Origin: an uncultured Verrucomicrobiales bacterium
GTDB lineage: Bacteria; Verrucomicrobiota; Verrucomicrobiia; Limisphaerales; Palsa-1400
Length of the DNA: 32,322 nt
NCBI GenBank assembly: GCA_903927905.1
Contig: CAIYOY010000370.1
Coordinates: 1 to 32,322 of the forward strand
Reading direction: 5' to 3'
Below the pieces are notes generated by a model. It had not been told where the DNA came from, ran no database searches, and worked only from the letters and a program-made list of their open reading frames with translations. A program made the translations under genes and the position numbers. Positions 23,776-32,284 of the stretch are shown one piece after another. Each line of letters begins with the position of its first letter. The first letter of the stretch is position 1.

Positions 23776-24237
23776 CTACCCTTTCTGGAAAATACGCTGC
23801 TGGATTTCGCGGTAGGTGTTGGTGAACGCGTTGTTCTCCATCGTCGCCTTGTGGACGATCTGGTTCAGGATATTCAACTCATTGTAATTGACCACGCAAT
23901 GCACGCTCTCTTTGTAAGCCTGTAAAACGTTGGAAGTCTCGTAGGTTCCGCCAATCAAAATAATCGTGCAATACCGCCGTTGCGTCATGGGCAGCCATTG
24001 CAGCATTTTCAAGCTGCGATTCTCGCCGGGCGCGCTATTGTCAAACATTTCCTCCAGGACGACCACCTGGTAACTGACCTGGTTGAAGCGCGATTCCATT
24101 TTGTCATGGGTCGTCACCATGTGGACTTTGAAGCCGTGTTCTTCCAGCGCGGCTTTGGCGTAGGCGGCGGACGCTTCGTTGCTCACCGCCACCAGGGCCG
24201 GCTTGTCCGTGGGACTGATAAATTCAAAATCTTCCAT
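23776..24237 (-). CDS. Degenerate receiver-like protein in the pilus ATPase cluster
   Basis: 153 residues. The arrangement PALVAVSNEASAAYAKAALEEHGFKVH, then YQVVVLEEMFDN, then YCTIILIGGTYE and CVVNYNELN, follows the alternating strand-helix order of a response-regulator receiver. The phospho-acceptor Asp normally found at the end of the third strand is replaced (VVVLEEMF, residues 58-65), and the conserved Lys before the last helix is absent (VVNYNE). It is therefore probably a phosphorylation-independent pseudo-receiver. It begins 3 nt after the PilU-like gene's stop, so it is likely cotranscribed with the two pilus ATPases and may regulate retraction or localisation. That role is inference from position only. 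It ends in TAG. Confidence 0.65.
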   Translation of the reverse strand: MEDFEFISPTDKPALVAVSNEASAAYAKAALEEHGFKVHMVTTHDKMESRFNQVSYQVVVLEEMFDNSAPGENRSLKMLQWLPMTQRRYCTIILIGGTYETSNVLQAYKESVHCVVNYNELNILNQIVHKATMENNAFTNTYREIQQRIFQKG

Positions 24238-24240
24238 GGC

Positions 24241-25482
24241 CTAGGTTTTCAATTTGAGGGTTGGCGGAATGACGGGCATCTTCGAGCCGTCGGCTTTCTT
24301 GTCCTGCGGTTTCATCACCAGGACGGTGTCGCCGCCGGTCTTGAGTCCGAGCCTTTGTTTGATCTTGTTGATGCCCTGGGCCACGATGCCGCGTTTGCTG
24401 CAATATAACATGCAGTGTTCTTCGGTCATGATCTCATGCTCGAACGCATCCAGGCAGGCCGAATCAAACGTGCGCCAGCCCTGTTGCTTGCTCGCTTCGA
24501 TGATTTCGTAAAAGCTGCTCCCTTCCTTTTCGCCCTGCACAATGGTTTCCTTCGTCCGCAGATTCGACCCCATGATTTCCAGCAACGCATGACGTCCGCC
24601 GCCGATGCGCGGCACCAACCGTTGGCTGACGACAAAGCGCAACGTGTCGGCCAAACGGATGCGCACCTGCTCCTGTTCATCCGTCTCGAACATGCCCAAA
24701 ATACGGTTGATGGTCTGCCCGGCATCAATGGTGTGCAGGGTGCTCATGACCAAGTGTCCCGTTTCCGCTGCGCTCAAACCGATTTCCACCGTTTTCCGGT
24801 CACGCAATTCACCGACCAGCACGATCTTTGGAGCCTGCCGCAAGGCGGCGCGCAAACCAGTGGCGAACCCGTTAAAATCCGTCCCCATTTCCCGCTGGTT
24901 GAACGTCGCCTTCTTTTGCGGATGCACAAATTCGACGGGATCTTCCAATGTGATGACGTGGATCGATTTGGTCTCGTTTATTTCGTTGAGCAACGCCGCC
25001 AGCGTGGTGGATTTGCCGGAACCGGTCGCTCCGGTGACCAGGACCAGGCCGGTTTTTTCCTTGGCGATGCTGTGAAAAATATCCGGCAACTTCAATTGCG
25101 CCAGCGATGGAATTTCCGTGTTCAACTTACGCAAGACGATCGAGTAATGGCCGCGTTGCGAGAAAATATTGACACGAAAGCGGGCCACCCCGGTCAGCGT
25201 ATAGGCCGCGTCGCACGAACCGGTCCGGATCAAGTCCTCGGTCAGACGCGGGCTGCCGTTGATCAGGTTCATGGCGATCATTTCCGTCTGGTACGGCGTA
25301 AGCTTCATGATCTGGCAATCAGTCGGGACCCCGACCAATTCGCCGTTTTGTTCCACCTGCATCGGTTTGTCCACGGTGAAATTCAAGTCGGACACGTCCT
25401 TCTTGCGCGTGGAGACGGCACCGGTTTCGCCGGACATGTCCAGCATGGCTTTCAGAAAGTAATCTAATTCAACTCGACGCAT
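24241..25482 (-). CDS. PilT/PilU-type pilus retraction ATPase (second copy)
   Basis: 413 residues of the GspE/PilT secretion-ATPase family, which in hexameric form powers type IV pilus disassembly at the inner membrane. Walker A is GATGSGKST (151-159). The Asp box is HVITLEDPVEFVH, Walker B is IVLVGELRDRKTVEIG, and the His box is AAETGHLVMSTLHT. Compared with the neighbouring PilT it has a diverged N-terminal domain and a longer C-terminal extension (LKTGGDTVLVMKPQDKKADG onwards), so it resembles PilU-type accessory ATPases. A good Shine-Dalgarno (GAGG, 25488-25491) sits 5 nt before the ATG. The start lies 24 nt after the pilT stop, consistent with an operon. Confidence 0.88.
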   Translation of the reverse strand: MRRVELDYFLKAMLDMSGETGAVSTRKKDVSDLNFTVDKPMQVEQNGELVGVPTDCQIMKLTPYQTEMIAMNLINGSPRLTEDLIRTGSCDAAYTLTGVARFRVNIFSQRGHYSIVLRKLNTEIPSLAQLKLPDIFHSIAKEKTGLVLVTGATGSGKSTTLAALLNEINETKSIHVITLEDPVEFVHPQKKATFNQREMGTDFNGFATGLRAALRQAPKIVLVGELRDRKTVEIGLSAAETGHLVMSTLHTIDAGQTINRILGMFETDEQEQVRIRLADTLRFVVSQRLVPRIGGGRHALLEIMGSNLRTKETIVQGEKEGSSFYEIIEASKQQGWRTFDSACLDAFEHEIMTEEHCMLYCSKRGIVAQGINKIKQRLGLKTGGDTVLVMKPQDKKADGSKMPVIPPTLKLKT

Positions 25483-25506
25483 AATTTCCTCGGGTAACCA
25501 GTTTTT

Positions 25507-26601
25507 TTACACTTCGTCTTCTTCCGGCGGGTGGGTCAGGAATGGGCGGAATTTCTTTTTATCAATGCACTTGTCGTAGGCTTCATCCGGCGAAATCCTT
25601 TTCGTCTTCATGTGATCCATGATGGAATCGTCGAGCGGCGTGTTACCGTATTTTTTGCCGACCTGAATCATGCCGGGGATCTGGTGGGTCTTGCCTTCGC
25701 GCACCAAGTTGGCGACAGCGGTGTTGAACACCAGGATTTCCAGCGCGGCCACGCGGCCTTTTTTATCAATGCGCTTGAACAGGTTTTGCGCCACGACACC
25801 CTTGAGCGATTCCGACAACGTCGCGCGAATCTTGTTCTGCTGTTCCGCCGGGAAAACGTCGATGATACGATCGACGGTCTTGGCCGCGCTTTGCGTGTGC
25901 AGTGTGCCGAAGACCAGGTGACCGGTGCTCGCCGCTGTCAGCGCCAATTCAATCGTTTCCAAATCGCGCAACTCACCGACCAGCACGATGTCCGGGTCTT
26001 CGCGCAACGCGCCCTTCAGCGCGGCGGCGAAAGATTTTGTATGCACGCCGACTTCGCGATGATTCACCAGGCAGCCTTTGCTCTCGTGCACAAATTCGAT
26101 GGGGTCTTCCACCGTGATGATGTGATCTTTCCGGTTCTTATTGGCGTAATCCACCATCGCTGCGAGCGTCGTGGATTTACCGGAACCGGTCGGGCCGGGG
26201 ACCACCACCAAGCCCTTGTGCAACATGGAGAATTTCTTCAAGACCGGCGGCAGCGGCGCGTCGAACTTTTCAAAATCTTCAAACGACAGCACCTTGGAAG
26301 GAATCTGCCGGAACACCGCCGAAACACCGTTCTTCTGGTTGAAGAAGTTCGCGCGGAAACGGCACATGCCGACGATTTCGTAACCGAAATCCACGTCGCC
26401 GGTTTCTTCAAACACTTTGATCTTATATTCCGGCGCGATCTCGTACAGCATCATCTTGAGCGAGTCGTTTTCCAACGGGGGATAATCCACGCGGTTGAGC
26501 TCGCCGTTGATGCGGAGAATCGGCGGATTGCCGGAGGAGAGGTGAAGGTCCGAAGCTTTCTGCTCGAACATCAAACTGAAAAATGAGTCTAGCTTAGCCA
26601 T
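25507..26601 (-). CDS. pilT: Type IV pilus retraction ATPase PilT
   Basis: Cytoplasmic hexameric ATPase that drives pilus retraction and twitching motility. The 364 residues are of usual length. The N-terminal PAS-like domain has the hallmark KASDLHLSSGNPPILRINGE (15-34). Walker A is GPTGSGKST (136-144), the Asp box is HIITVEDPIEFVHE, Walker B is DIVLVGELRD (204-213), and the His box is GHLVFGTLHT. The C-terminal segment VANLVREGKTHQIPGMIQVG matches the conserved PilT retraction motif (AIRNLIRE-type). It is the first gene of the pilT, PilU-like, pseudo-receiver cluster. It is divergent from the MidA gene, with 55 nt between starts and no recognisable promoter in that gap. Confidence 0.95.
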   Translation of the reverse strand: MAKLDSFFSLMFEQKASDLHLSSGNPPILRINGELNRVDYPPLENDSLKMMLYEIAPEYKIKVFEETGDVDFGYEIVGMCRFRANFFNQKNGVSAVFRQIPSKVLSFEDFEKFDAPLPPVLKKFSMLHKGLVVVPGPTGSGKSTTLAAMVDYANKNRKDHIITVEDPIEFVHESKGCLVNHREVGVHTKSFAAALKGALREDPDIVLVGELRDLETIELALTAASTGHLVFGTLHTQSAAKTVDRIIDVFPAEQQNKIRATLSESLKGVVAQNLFKRIDKKGRVAALEILVFNTAVANLVREGKTHQIPGMIQVGKKYGNTPLDDSIMDHMKTKRISPDEAYDKCIDKKKFRPFLTHPPEEDEV

Positions 26602-26656
26602 AAAAAATTAGGAATACTCCCGGAGTTTTAGCAAACGCTTCCGCCGACTGCAACCA

Positions 26657-27697
26657 ATGAATCAAAATATTCACCGGGAAATTTCGGGCCGGGGTTCCAT
26701 CCCCTTCGCCTGTTTCATGGAATTGGCGTTGCAAAGCTATTACGAAAACCAAAAAGGCATCGGTCGCAGCGGCGATTTTTACACCAGCGTCTCCGTCGGC
26801 CCCGTTTTTGCCGAGTTGCTCGCTCTCCAATTTGCCGAATGGACTGCGAACCTTGCCCAAATCCAGATCGTCGAAACCGGCGCGCATCAGGGCCAATTCG
26901 CCGCCGACCTCCTCCGCTGGTTCCGCCAATGGCAGCCTAAACTCTTCGCCTGTCTGCAATATATAATAGTCGAGCCGAGCGCCACCCGCCGCCAATGGCA
27001 GCAGGAAACCCTCCGTGAATTCACCGGGCATGTCACCTGGCTCGCAAAATTTCCAGCCGAAGTCACCGGTATCATCTTCACCAACGAACTCCTCGACGCC
27101 ATGCCCGTTCATCGCCTTTGCTGGCATGCCGCCGAAAAACGCTGGCTCGAATGGCATGTTGTCTCCGATGGGGAAAATTTCATCTGGCAAAAAGCCGAAC
27201 CAGAAAAAGATTTAGTCCTGCCCGAAGTCCATCCCGATTTACAAACCGTTCTTCCCGATGGCTTCATTCACGAAACTTCACCCGCCGCCATCGCCTGGTG
27301 GCGCGAAGCCGCCCAATCCTTGCAGTCCGGAAAAATCATCACCCTGGACTACGGCCTGACCGCCGAAGAATTTTTTCAACCTGAGCGGGGCAGGGGAACC
27401 CTCCGCGCCTATCACCGTCACCGTGTCAGCGACGACCTGCTGGCAAACCCTGGCGAACAAGACCTCACCGCCCACATCAACTTCACGGCCATGCAGGCAG
27501 CCGGCGAATCCACCGGCCTAAAAACCGAAGCGTTCATTCAACAGTCCAAATTCCTGACCCAGATATTTGAGAAAACCGTAAAGGCCCCGGCAACTTTTCC
27601 CGTGTGGAATCACGCTCGCATCAAACAATTCCAAACCCTGACCCACCCCTCGCATCTCGGCCGTTTTCAAGTCCTGATCCAAACCTGCAAGCCTTAA
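26657..27697 (+). CDS. MidA/NDUFAF7-family SAM-dependent methyltransferase
   Basis: 346 residues of the DUF185 (Methyltransf_28) family. The eukaryotic member NDUFAF7 dimethylates an arginine of a complex I subunit; the bacterial role is unclear. Signatures: GDFYTSVSVGPVFAELLALQ near the N-terminus, NELLDAMPVHR, IITLDYG, GTLRAYHRHRV and DLTAHINFT. The SAM-binding loop reads ETGAHQGQF, where many members have ExGAGxG, so one position differs. The ATG follows a region without a Shine-Dalgarno. The gene ends in TAA 40 nt from the convergent lptD stop. It is a single-gene unit. Confidence 0.88.
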   Translation: MNQNIHREISGRGSIPFACFMELALQSYYENQKGIGRSGDFYTSVSVGPVFAELLALQFAEWTANLAQIQIVETGAHQGQFAADLLRWFRQWQPKLFACLQYIIVEPSATRRQWQQETLREFTGHVTWLAKFPAEVTGIIFTNELLDAMPVHRLCWHAAEKRWLEWHVVSDGENFIWQKAEPEKDLVLPEVHPDLQTVLPDGFIHETSPAAIAWWREAAQSLQSGKIITLDYGLTAEEFFQPERGRGTLRAYHRHRVSDDLLANPGEQDLTAHINFTAMQAAGESTGLKTEAFIQQSKFLTQIFEKTVKAPATFPVWNHARIKQFQTLTHPSHLGRFQVLIQTCKP

Positions 27698-27737
27698 CAT
27701 CTACCTATCGCTTTGGGTCGCTGAACTAAAAATGCGC

Positions 27738-30056
27738 CTAATAATCCCCCAATAACCGCGGCGCATGATCTGAATCCTGGCCCATTTTATACCGGGGAAA
27801 TGATTTCAAAGAAAAGCTGAGGATGACACTGAAATCCGTCGGCCCGACGCTGTTTTGCCGCACGCGGAAATTAAGCGCCGAGGTCCAACTGCGCATATCC
27901 CGATAGACGGTGTAGATCTGCTCCTCCAATTTTCCCGTGTTGGCCTCAAAGCGTTCGGCGACGTGCGCGCCCCAGTTTTCATTCAACCGATAGTACAGGC
28001 TGGCCGAGAGCAGTTTATTGCCGGTGTTGGTCTGCATGAGGGTGGTGAAAAACTCCGGATCGTTATTCATCAGGTAACGGTAACTCAAGGCCATGCTCCA
28101 GACATCGTTTGGCTGGATGACAATGGATTGATACGAGTCAACGATCCGATCCAGTTCCACGCTGTAACGGAGTTGCGAATTGACCGTCAGCCAGGAGCGG
28201 GGACGGATGTCGAGGTCGGAAAAAAGATCCCCGAAGCGCGATTGACGTTTTCCCACCCAACTATTGGTGGCTGTGCTGGTGATGAAATTTTGATTGGTGC
28301 GCGGGTCCAAGCGCCAATCGGTGTACAGCGCCCAATTAACCAAATCCTGGATGGTGCCTTCCCGTTTGGTCTGCAATTTATTCCGCAGGGCCAGACGGAT
28401 CACGTTCTGACTGTCAATGGAATCAATCGAGTTGTAGTCCGGGAAATCAATCGGCGAAAGGCGGAAGCTGGGCGATTCATAATCGAATTGCGGCAGTTGC
28501 GCCGGCGAACGGGTGGGCGACGGGACGAAGACGTAATTGAAATCAGGCTCGATGATATGGCGCAAGCCGTCAACTTCCCAGAATTTGCTTTCCGCCTCCG
28601 GCCAAAAGCGCGAGGCCTTGAAGGAAACTTCCGCGCCGGTATTGAAGACGCCGCGCGTCTGTTCGTTCATGTTGGTGATGCCCACCCCGCTGACCGAGCT
28701 GTAATAGGTGACGCGCCCGCCAACGCGCGGAGTGACATTGAGCCAGTTGAAAAATGTTTTGGGCAGGGTGAACTGATGGAAGGTGTCGCCCCGGGTTGCT
28801 TCGTAAGGCCGATTATATTGGCCCGGAGTGACAACGACAGGATCAAAAATTCCCCCTGAATTGATGAGATTGGTGATCGCTCCGGTGGGGCTTCCAACAA
28901 ACCGGCGGCGGAAAAAGCCGAGGTCACTTTCGCTTTCATAAAAGATCGGCGTGGCAAAAACCTGCTGGCGTTCGCCGGTCAGTTTGATGTCCGGCAGACG
29001 TTCAACGGTTTCATAAAAATTGATCAGTCGAACCTGGGCCATGGCGTCGAGCGTGAAGTTGGGCCAGGTCTGGGTGGCTTCGGCGTAGGAACTGGGCTGG
29101 ACGTTTTGCCGATATTCGCGTTCGAAGAAATCATGGATGATGAGCGGATCGCTTTGATAACGGGCGACGATTTTTACGGTGAGATTGGAGGTCAGTTCGG
29201 AAACGTTGGTCAGGTAGAAACGGCTGCGGTCCTGGCGCGGAATGATGGCCGTCGCATCGGCCACCGGGTCCTTGTCGTGGGCGAAGTAATATTTGACTTC
29301 ACCATCCGCCACATGGCCGAAGCCATAATGAAAATCCGGTCCGCCGGCCCAACCGCGCTTTTCGCGCCAGTCAAAGTGCAAGGCCCCGTCGAGGTTGGTG
29401 TTAAGTGTCCAATTGTAGGAGGTCAGCAGGTACGGGCCGAAGAGGCTGCGATAACCCGGGGTGAATTCAAAGTTATTGGGGTGCCGGCCCAGATAACGGC
29501 GGTAATAGGGAAAGTAAAAGATCGGAACTTTGCCGATATAAACCGTGGCGGCGCGGGCTTCAAAATATTGGCCGGGGCTGATGGTGATGGTCTTGGCGCG
29601 GATGTGATAGAGGGGTTGCACCACATCATCCGAAGTGATGACGGTATTGGTTCCGGTATAGACCCGGTTGGTGCTGCCAGCCAGATCATGGCCGGCGATG
29701 AAAAACGGAGCGTGCGTGGTGCGAAACGCGCCGGAGCTGATTTCGCCGGTTTTGAAATTATAAATGGCGTTGGTGCCGCGCCAGACTTTGCCGTTGCTGA
29801 GGATGGTGACGTCCCCTTCGGCAGTGACTTCACCGTTGACCTGGTTGGCCATGGCCTGGTCGGCGGTCAGCACGGTGGTGGCATTGGTCATGATGACCCC
29901 GTGTTTGGCGAGGATTACGCCGGTGTTTTCGTAGGACTTGATTTCGCTGTTGTCGGTGGTGCCCTGCAATTGCCAGAGCGACGGTTCTTGCGCTTGACTA
30001 AGGCAAGCCAGGGCGCAGAGAACAAGTATTAGGCTGAAACAGCGCGTTTTTTTCAT
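27738..30056 (-). CDS. lptD: LPS-assembly outer membrane protein LptD (OstA)
   Basis: Outer-membrane beta-barrel that inserts lipopolysaccharide into the outer leaflet; its presence means the organism has an LPS-type outer membrane. The protein has 772 residues. A signal peptide (SLILVLCALACLSQAQ) is followed by a beta-jellyroll OstA/LptA-like domain, about residues 40-190 (TAEGDVTILSNGKVWRGTNA and similar repeats). Then come VPIFYFPYYRRYLGRHPNNF and the C-terminal barrel, with many alternating aromatic strands and closing segments such as VILSFSLKSFPRY. The conserved cysteine pairs of E. coli LptD are not evident, as in many non-proteobacterial members. It ends in TAG. The upstream gene on the same strand is a DUF4230 protein. 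Confidence 0.88.
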   Translation of the reverse strand: MKKTRCFSLILVLCALACLSQAQEPSLWQLQGTTDNSEIKSYENTGVILAKHGVIMTNATTVLTADQAMANQVNGEVTAEGDVTILSNGKVWRGTNAIYNFKTGEISSGAFRTTHAPFFIAGHDLAGSTNRVYTGTNTVITSDDVVQPLYHIRAKTITISPGQYFEARAATVYIGKVPIFYFPYYRRYLGRHPNNFEFTPGYRSLFGPYLLTSYNWTLNTNLDGALHFDWREKRGWAGGPDFHYGFGHVADGEVKYYFAHDKDPVADATAIIPRQDRSRFYLTNVSELTSNLTVKIVARYQSDPLIIHDFFEREYRQNVQPSSYAEATQTWPNFTLDAMAQVRLINFYETVERLPDIKLTGERQQVFATPIFYESESDLGFFRRRFVGSPTGAITNLINSGGIFDPVVVTPGQYNRPYEATRGDTFHQFTLPKTFFNWLNVTPRVGGRVTYYSSVSGVGITNMNEQTRGVFNTGAEVSFKASRFWPEAESKFWEVDGLRHIIEPDFNYVFVPSPTRSPAQLPQFDYESPSFRLSPIDFPDYNSIDSIDSQNVIRLALRNKLQTKREGTIQDLVNWALYTDWRLDPRTNQNFITSTATNSWVGKRQSRFGDLFSDLDIRPRSWLTVNSQLRYSVELDRIVDSYQSIVIQPNDVWSMALSYRYLMNNDPEFFTTLMQTNTGNKLLSASLYYRLNENWGAHVAERFEANTGKLEEQIYTVYRDMRSWTSALNFRVRQNSVGPTDFSVILSFSLKSFPRYKMGQDSDHAPRLLGDY

Positions 30057-30119
30057 TAAGCGCGACCAGCTAAACAGAATGTGTCGAAACTGCCAAGGGC
30101 GAAGTGCAGCGAATTTAGG

Positions 30120-30135
30120 GCCGGACCGGTCCGGC
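30120..30135. promoter_or_regulatory. 16-bp perfect palindrome at the DUF4230 gene's stop
   Basis: GCCGGACCGGTCCGGC is a perfect palindrome whose last base is part of the TAG stop (30135-30137, minus strand) of the DUF4230 gene, 64 nt upstream of the lptD start. It could be a dyad operator for lptD or simply fold back as RNA. No loop-plus-T-tract terminator is seen. Confidence 0.35.
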
Positions 30136-30710
30136 TATTTGAACTCAATTTGCACTTTGGCGTAGCCGATTTGATGGAAAAAGCCGGTCAGTTGCGCTTT
30201 GGCGCGGTCTTGCGCATCCCGGGCGATGCCGCTGCGCAACGCTGCGCGTTTAAGATCATCCACGGCCTGACGGCGGGCGGTTTGTTCCAAGGTCTTGTCC
30301 GTGTCAAAAGTGCGCAGGATTCCAGTGCTGCGATCCAGCACCTGGGTTTGTTTTTCATCCAGGTAGGCATCGGTCACCACGGCGGCCGGCAGGGTCAGGG
30401 TTATTTTGTTATCGGTGATTTCAATATTGGTGGATTTAACCGTGCTTAAATCAATGCCAGATTTGACGATGCCATGGGCCACCAGCAGGACGCGGTCGCT
30501 GCCGTACCATTTGGTGTCTTCCAGATTGACCACTTTTTCCAGGACATATTTGACCGTGACCAATTGGGACAGGGTTTGGATCTGTTGCACCAGGGTGGCG
30601 GTGCTGGTGATCTGGGGCGCGCGCAATGGCACCCAGCGAGTCGCGATGAACCCCATAAAGAGGCCACTGACAAAGATAAACAGTATGATGAGATTATTTG
30701 CCGGTTTCAT
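30135..30710 (-). CDS. DUF4230-domain membrane-anchored protein
   Basis: 191 residues from the ATG at 30710. One N-terminal membrane anchor (NNLIILFIFVSGLFMGFIA, about residues 5-23) is followed by a DUF4230 domain. Segments: LVQQIQTLSQLVTVKYVLEK, VLLVAHGIVKSGIDLSTV, KITLTLPAAVVTDAYLDEKQ, and a C-terminal helix ending in FFHQIGYAKVQIEFK. The family's function is not known. The domain would face the periplasm. The frame is open to 30869, but the ATG at 30710 gives the normal start just before the anchor. It is followed 78 nt later by lptD on the same strand, so cotranscription is possible. It is divergent from the beta-helix gene, 103 nt apart. It ends in TAG. Confidence 0.78.
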   Translation of the reverse strand: MKPANNLIILFIFVSGLFMGFIATRWVPLRAPQITSTATLVQQIQTLSQLVTVKYVLEKVVNLEDTKWYGSDRVLLVAHGIVKSGIDLSTVKSTNIEITDNKITLTLPAAVVTDAYLDEKQTQVLDRSTGILRTFDTDKTLEQTARRQAVDDLKRAALRSGIARDAQDRAKAQLTGFFHQIGYAKVQIEFK

Positions 30711-30813
30711 CTTGCCGGAATAGGTAGCAGCTTTCAGGCCACGGCGAAAGCACAAAGAAACGGAAGGCCAAAAGCCACTTGAACTTCCTCCTGACCGGGA
30801 GCAAGTTACGGCC

Positions 30814-32187
30814 ATGCGTGCGAGAATTTTTCTGCTGTTGTTGATTTGCCGGGCGGCGATGGCGACCACTTATGAGATTGGCTCCGGTCAAGCGATTGAA
30901 AAGATCCAATTGGCGCCGTGGGGCAAGCTGGCTCCGGGAGACATTGTGCAAATCCATTGGCGCGAGCAGCCCTATCACGTTAAATTCCTGCTTTCGGTCA
31001 GAGGCACCGAGGTTCAACCGATCACCATTCGCGGAGTGCCGGGGCCAAACGGGGAACTGCCGGTCATCAGCGGCGATGGCGCCGTCACTCCGCCGACGCT
31101 GGATTATTGGGGCGGGGATCGAGCCGTCATTAAAATCGGCCAGGGTTCGGTGCCGAAAAATGTTTTCCCGAACTGGATCGTGATTGAAAATCTTGAGGTG
31201 CGCAACGCCCGGCAACGCTATTCCTTCACCGACCACAAGGGGCGCCATGCCAATTACAGCCCGATGGCCGCGCCCATCTGGATTGAATCCGGCAATCATA
31301 TCACCATTCGCAATTGCATTTTGCGCGATGGCGGCAACGGTTTTTTTGTCAGTTTCAGCAGTCATAATGTCACCATGGAAGGATGTTATCTCTATGACAA
31401 CGGCGTGCCGGGAAATACCAAGATGCACAACGTTTATACCGAAGCCAACGGCATCATTTTTCAATACAATCACTTTGGTCCCCTGATCAAAGGCGCGCAG
31501 GGGAACAATCTCAAAGACCGTTCCTGCGGCACGGTCATCCGTTACAACTGGATCGAAGGCGGCAATCGGGAAATTGATCTGGTGGATGCGGAAGGCACGG
31601 CGGACATCCGCAACGATCCCAAGTACCGCAAAACCTTTGTCTATGGCAACATCATCGTGGAACCGCAGGATCAGGGGAACCAGATCGTCCACTACGGCGG
31701 CGACAGCGGCAACGAGGCGAATTACCGCAAAGGGACGCTTTTCTTTTACAACAATACCGTCATCTCCCGCCGGACAGACACGACCTGCCTGTTCCGCATC
31801 CAGACCAGCGATGAAAAAGTGGATTGCCGCAACAATATCATTTACTGGACCGGTCCGGGCAAAAGCCTGGCCCTGGTGGATTCCGTCGGCACGGTGGAGT
31901 TGCACAACAACTGGATGAAGAAGGGCTGGGTCAATTGCCACGATGCGTTTTCTGGACGTATAATTGACAAAGACACCATTAATGGGAGCGAACCGGGTTT
32001 CGTGGATCAGGCGCATGATAAATTCCAGCTCAACTCCGATTCACCGTGCATCAACGCCGCCGGGGTGCCCAGCCGGGAAACATTGCCGGTTTACGCCGTG
32101 ACCAAGGAATACGTCATCCATCAAAAAGTTTACGCGCGCAATGGTGATGGTGACATCGGAGCGTTCAGTTTTACGCGGCCGAAGTGA
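30814..32187 (+). CDS. Secreted right-handed parallel beta-helix protein
   Basis: 457 residues with a signal peptide (RARIFLLLLICRAAMA). The mature chain is a run of short beta-strand turns with Asn/Gly ladders typical of pectate-lyase-like beta-helices. Examples are WIVIENLEVRNARQ, IWIESGNHITIRNCILRDGG, VTMEGCYLYDNG, GIIFQYNHFG, VIRYNWIEGG, FVYGNIIVEP and LFFYNNTVIS. The C-terminus has SDSPCINAAG and GDGDIGAF, common in secreted beta-helix proteins. It may bind or cleave a polysaccharide, but no catalytic set can be named. It ends in TGA and is followed by about 100 nt and then a tRNA gene. Confidence 0.82.
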   Translation: MRARIFLLLLICRAAMATTYEIGSGQAIEKIQLAPWGKLAPGDIVQIHWREQPYHVKFLLSVRGTEVQPITIRGVPGPNGELPVISGDGAVTPPTLDYWGGDRAVIKIGQGSVPKNVFPNWIVIENLEVRNARQRYSFTDHKGRHANYSPMAAPIWIESGNHITIRNCILRDGGNGFFVSFSSHNVTMEGCYLYDNGVPGNTKMHNVYTEANGIIFQYNHFGPLIKGAQGNNLKDRSCGTVIRYNWIEGGNREIDLVDAEGTADIRNDPKYRKTFVYGNIIVEPQDQGNQIVHYGGDSGNEANYRKGTLFFYNNTVISRRTDTTCLFRIQTSDEKVDCRNNIIYWTGPGKSLALVDSVGTVELHNNWMKKGWVNCHDAFSGRIIDKDTINGSEPGFVDQAHDKFQLNSDSPCINAAGVPSRETLPVYAVTKEYVIHQKVYARNGDGDIGAFSFTRPK

Positions 32188-32239
32188 TCTGGGGGAATCA
32201 ACCTACCCGGCGCGGCCCGCTGGGGACTGCTCTTTCCGC

Positions 32240-32267
32240 TTGCCTGAAAACGTTTTTATTCCATAAT
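32240..32267 (+). promoter_or_regulatory. Probable sigma70-type promoter for the tRNA gene
   Basis: TTGCCT (32240-32245) and CATAAT (32262-32267) are separated by 16 nt and lie 17 nt before the first tRNA base. Spacing and position fit a promoter for the tRNA gene. It is a sequence match only. Confidence 0.4.
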
Positions 32268-32284
32268 AGCGATGTCAGTTGGAT

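Noticed and set aside
24415-26586. Plus-strand open frames of about 350 codons opposite the two pilus ATPases
   Set aside because: Both are mirror frames of strongly conserved ATPase genes and show no protein-like features.
30694-32016. Minus-strand open frame (440 codons) opposite the beta-helix gene
   Set aside because: The plus-strand frame has a signal peptide and beta-helix repeats; the antisense translation has no domain and overlaps the DUF4230 start.
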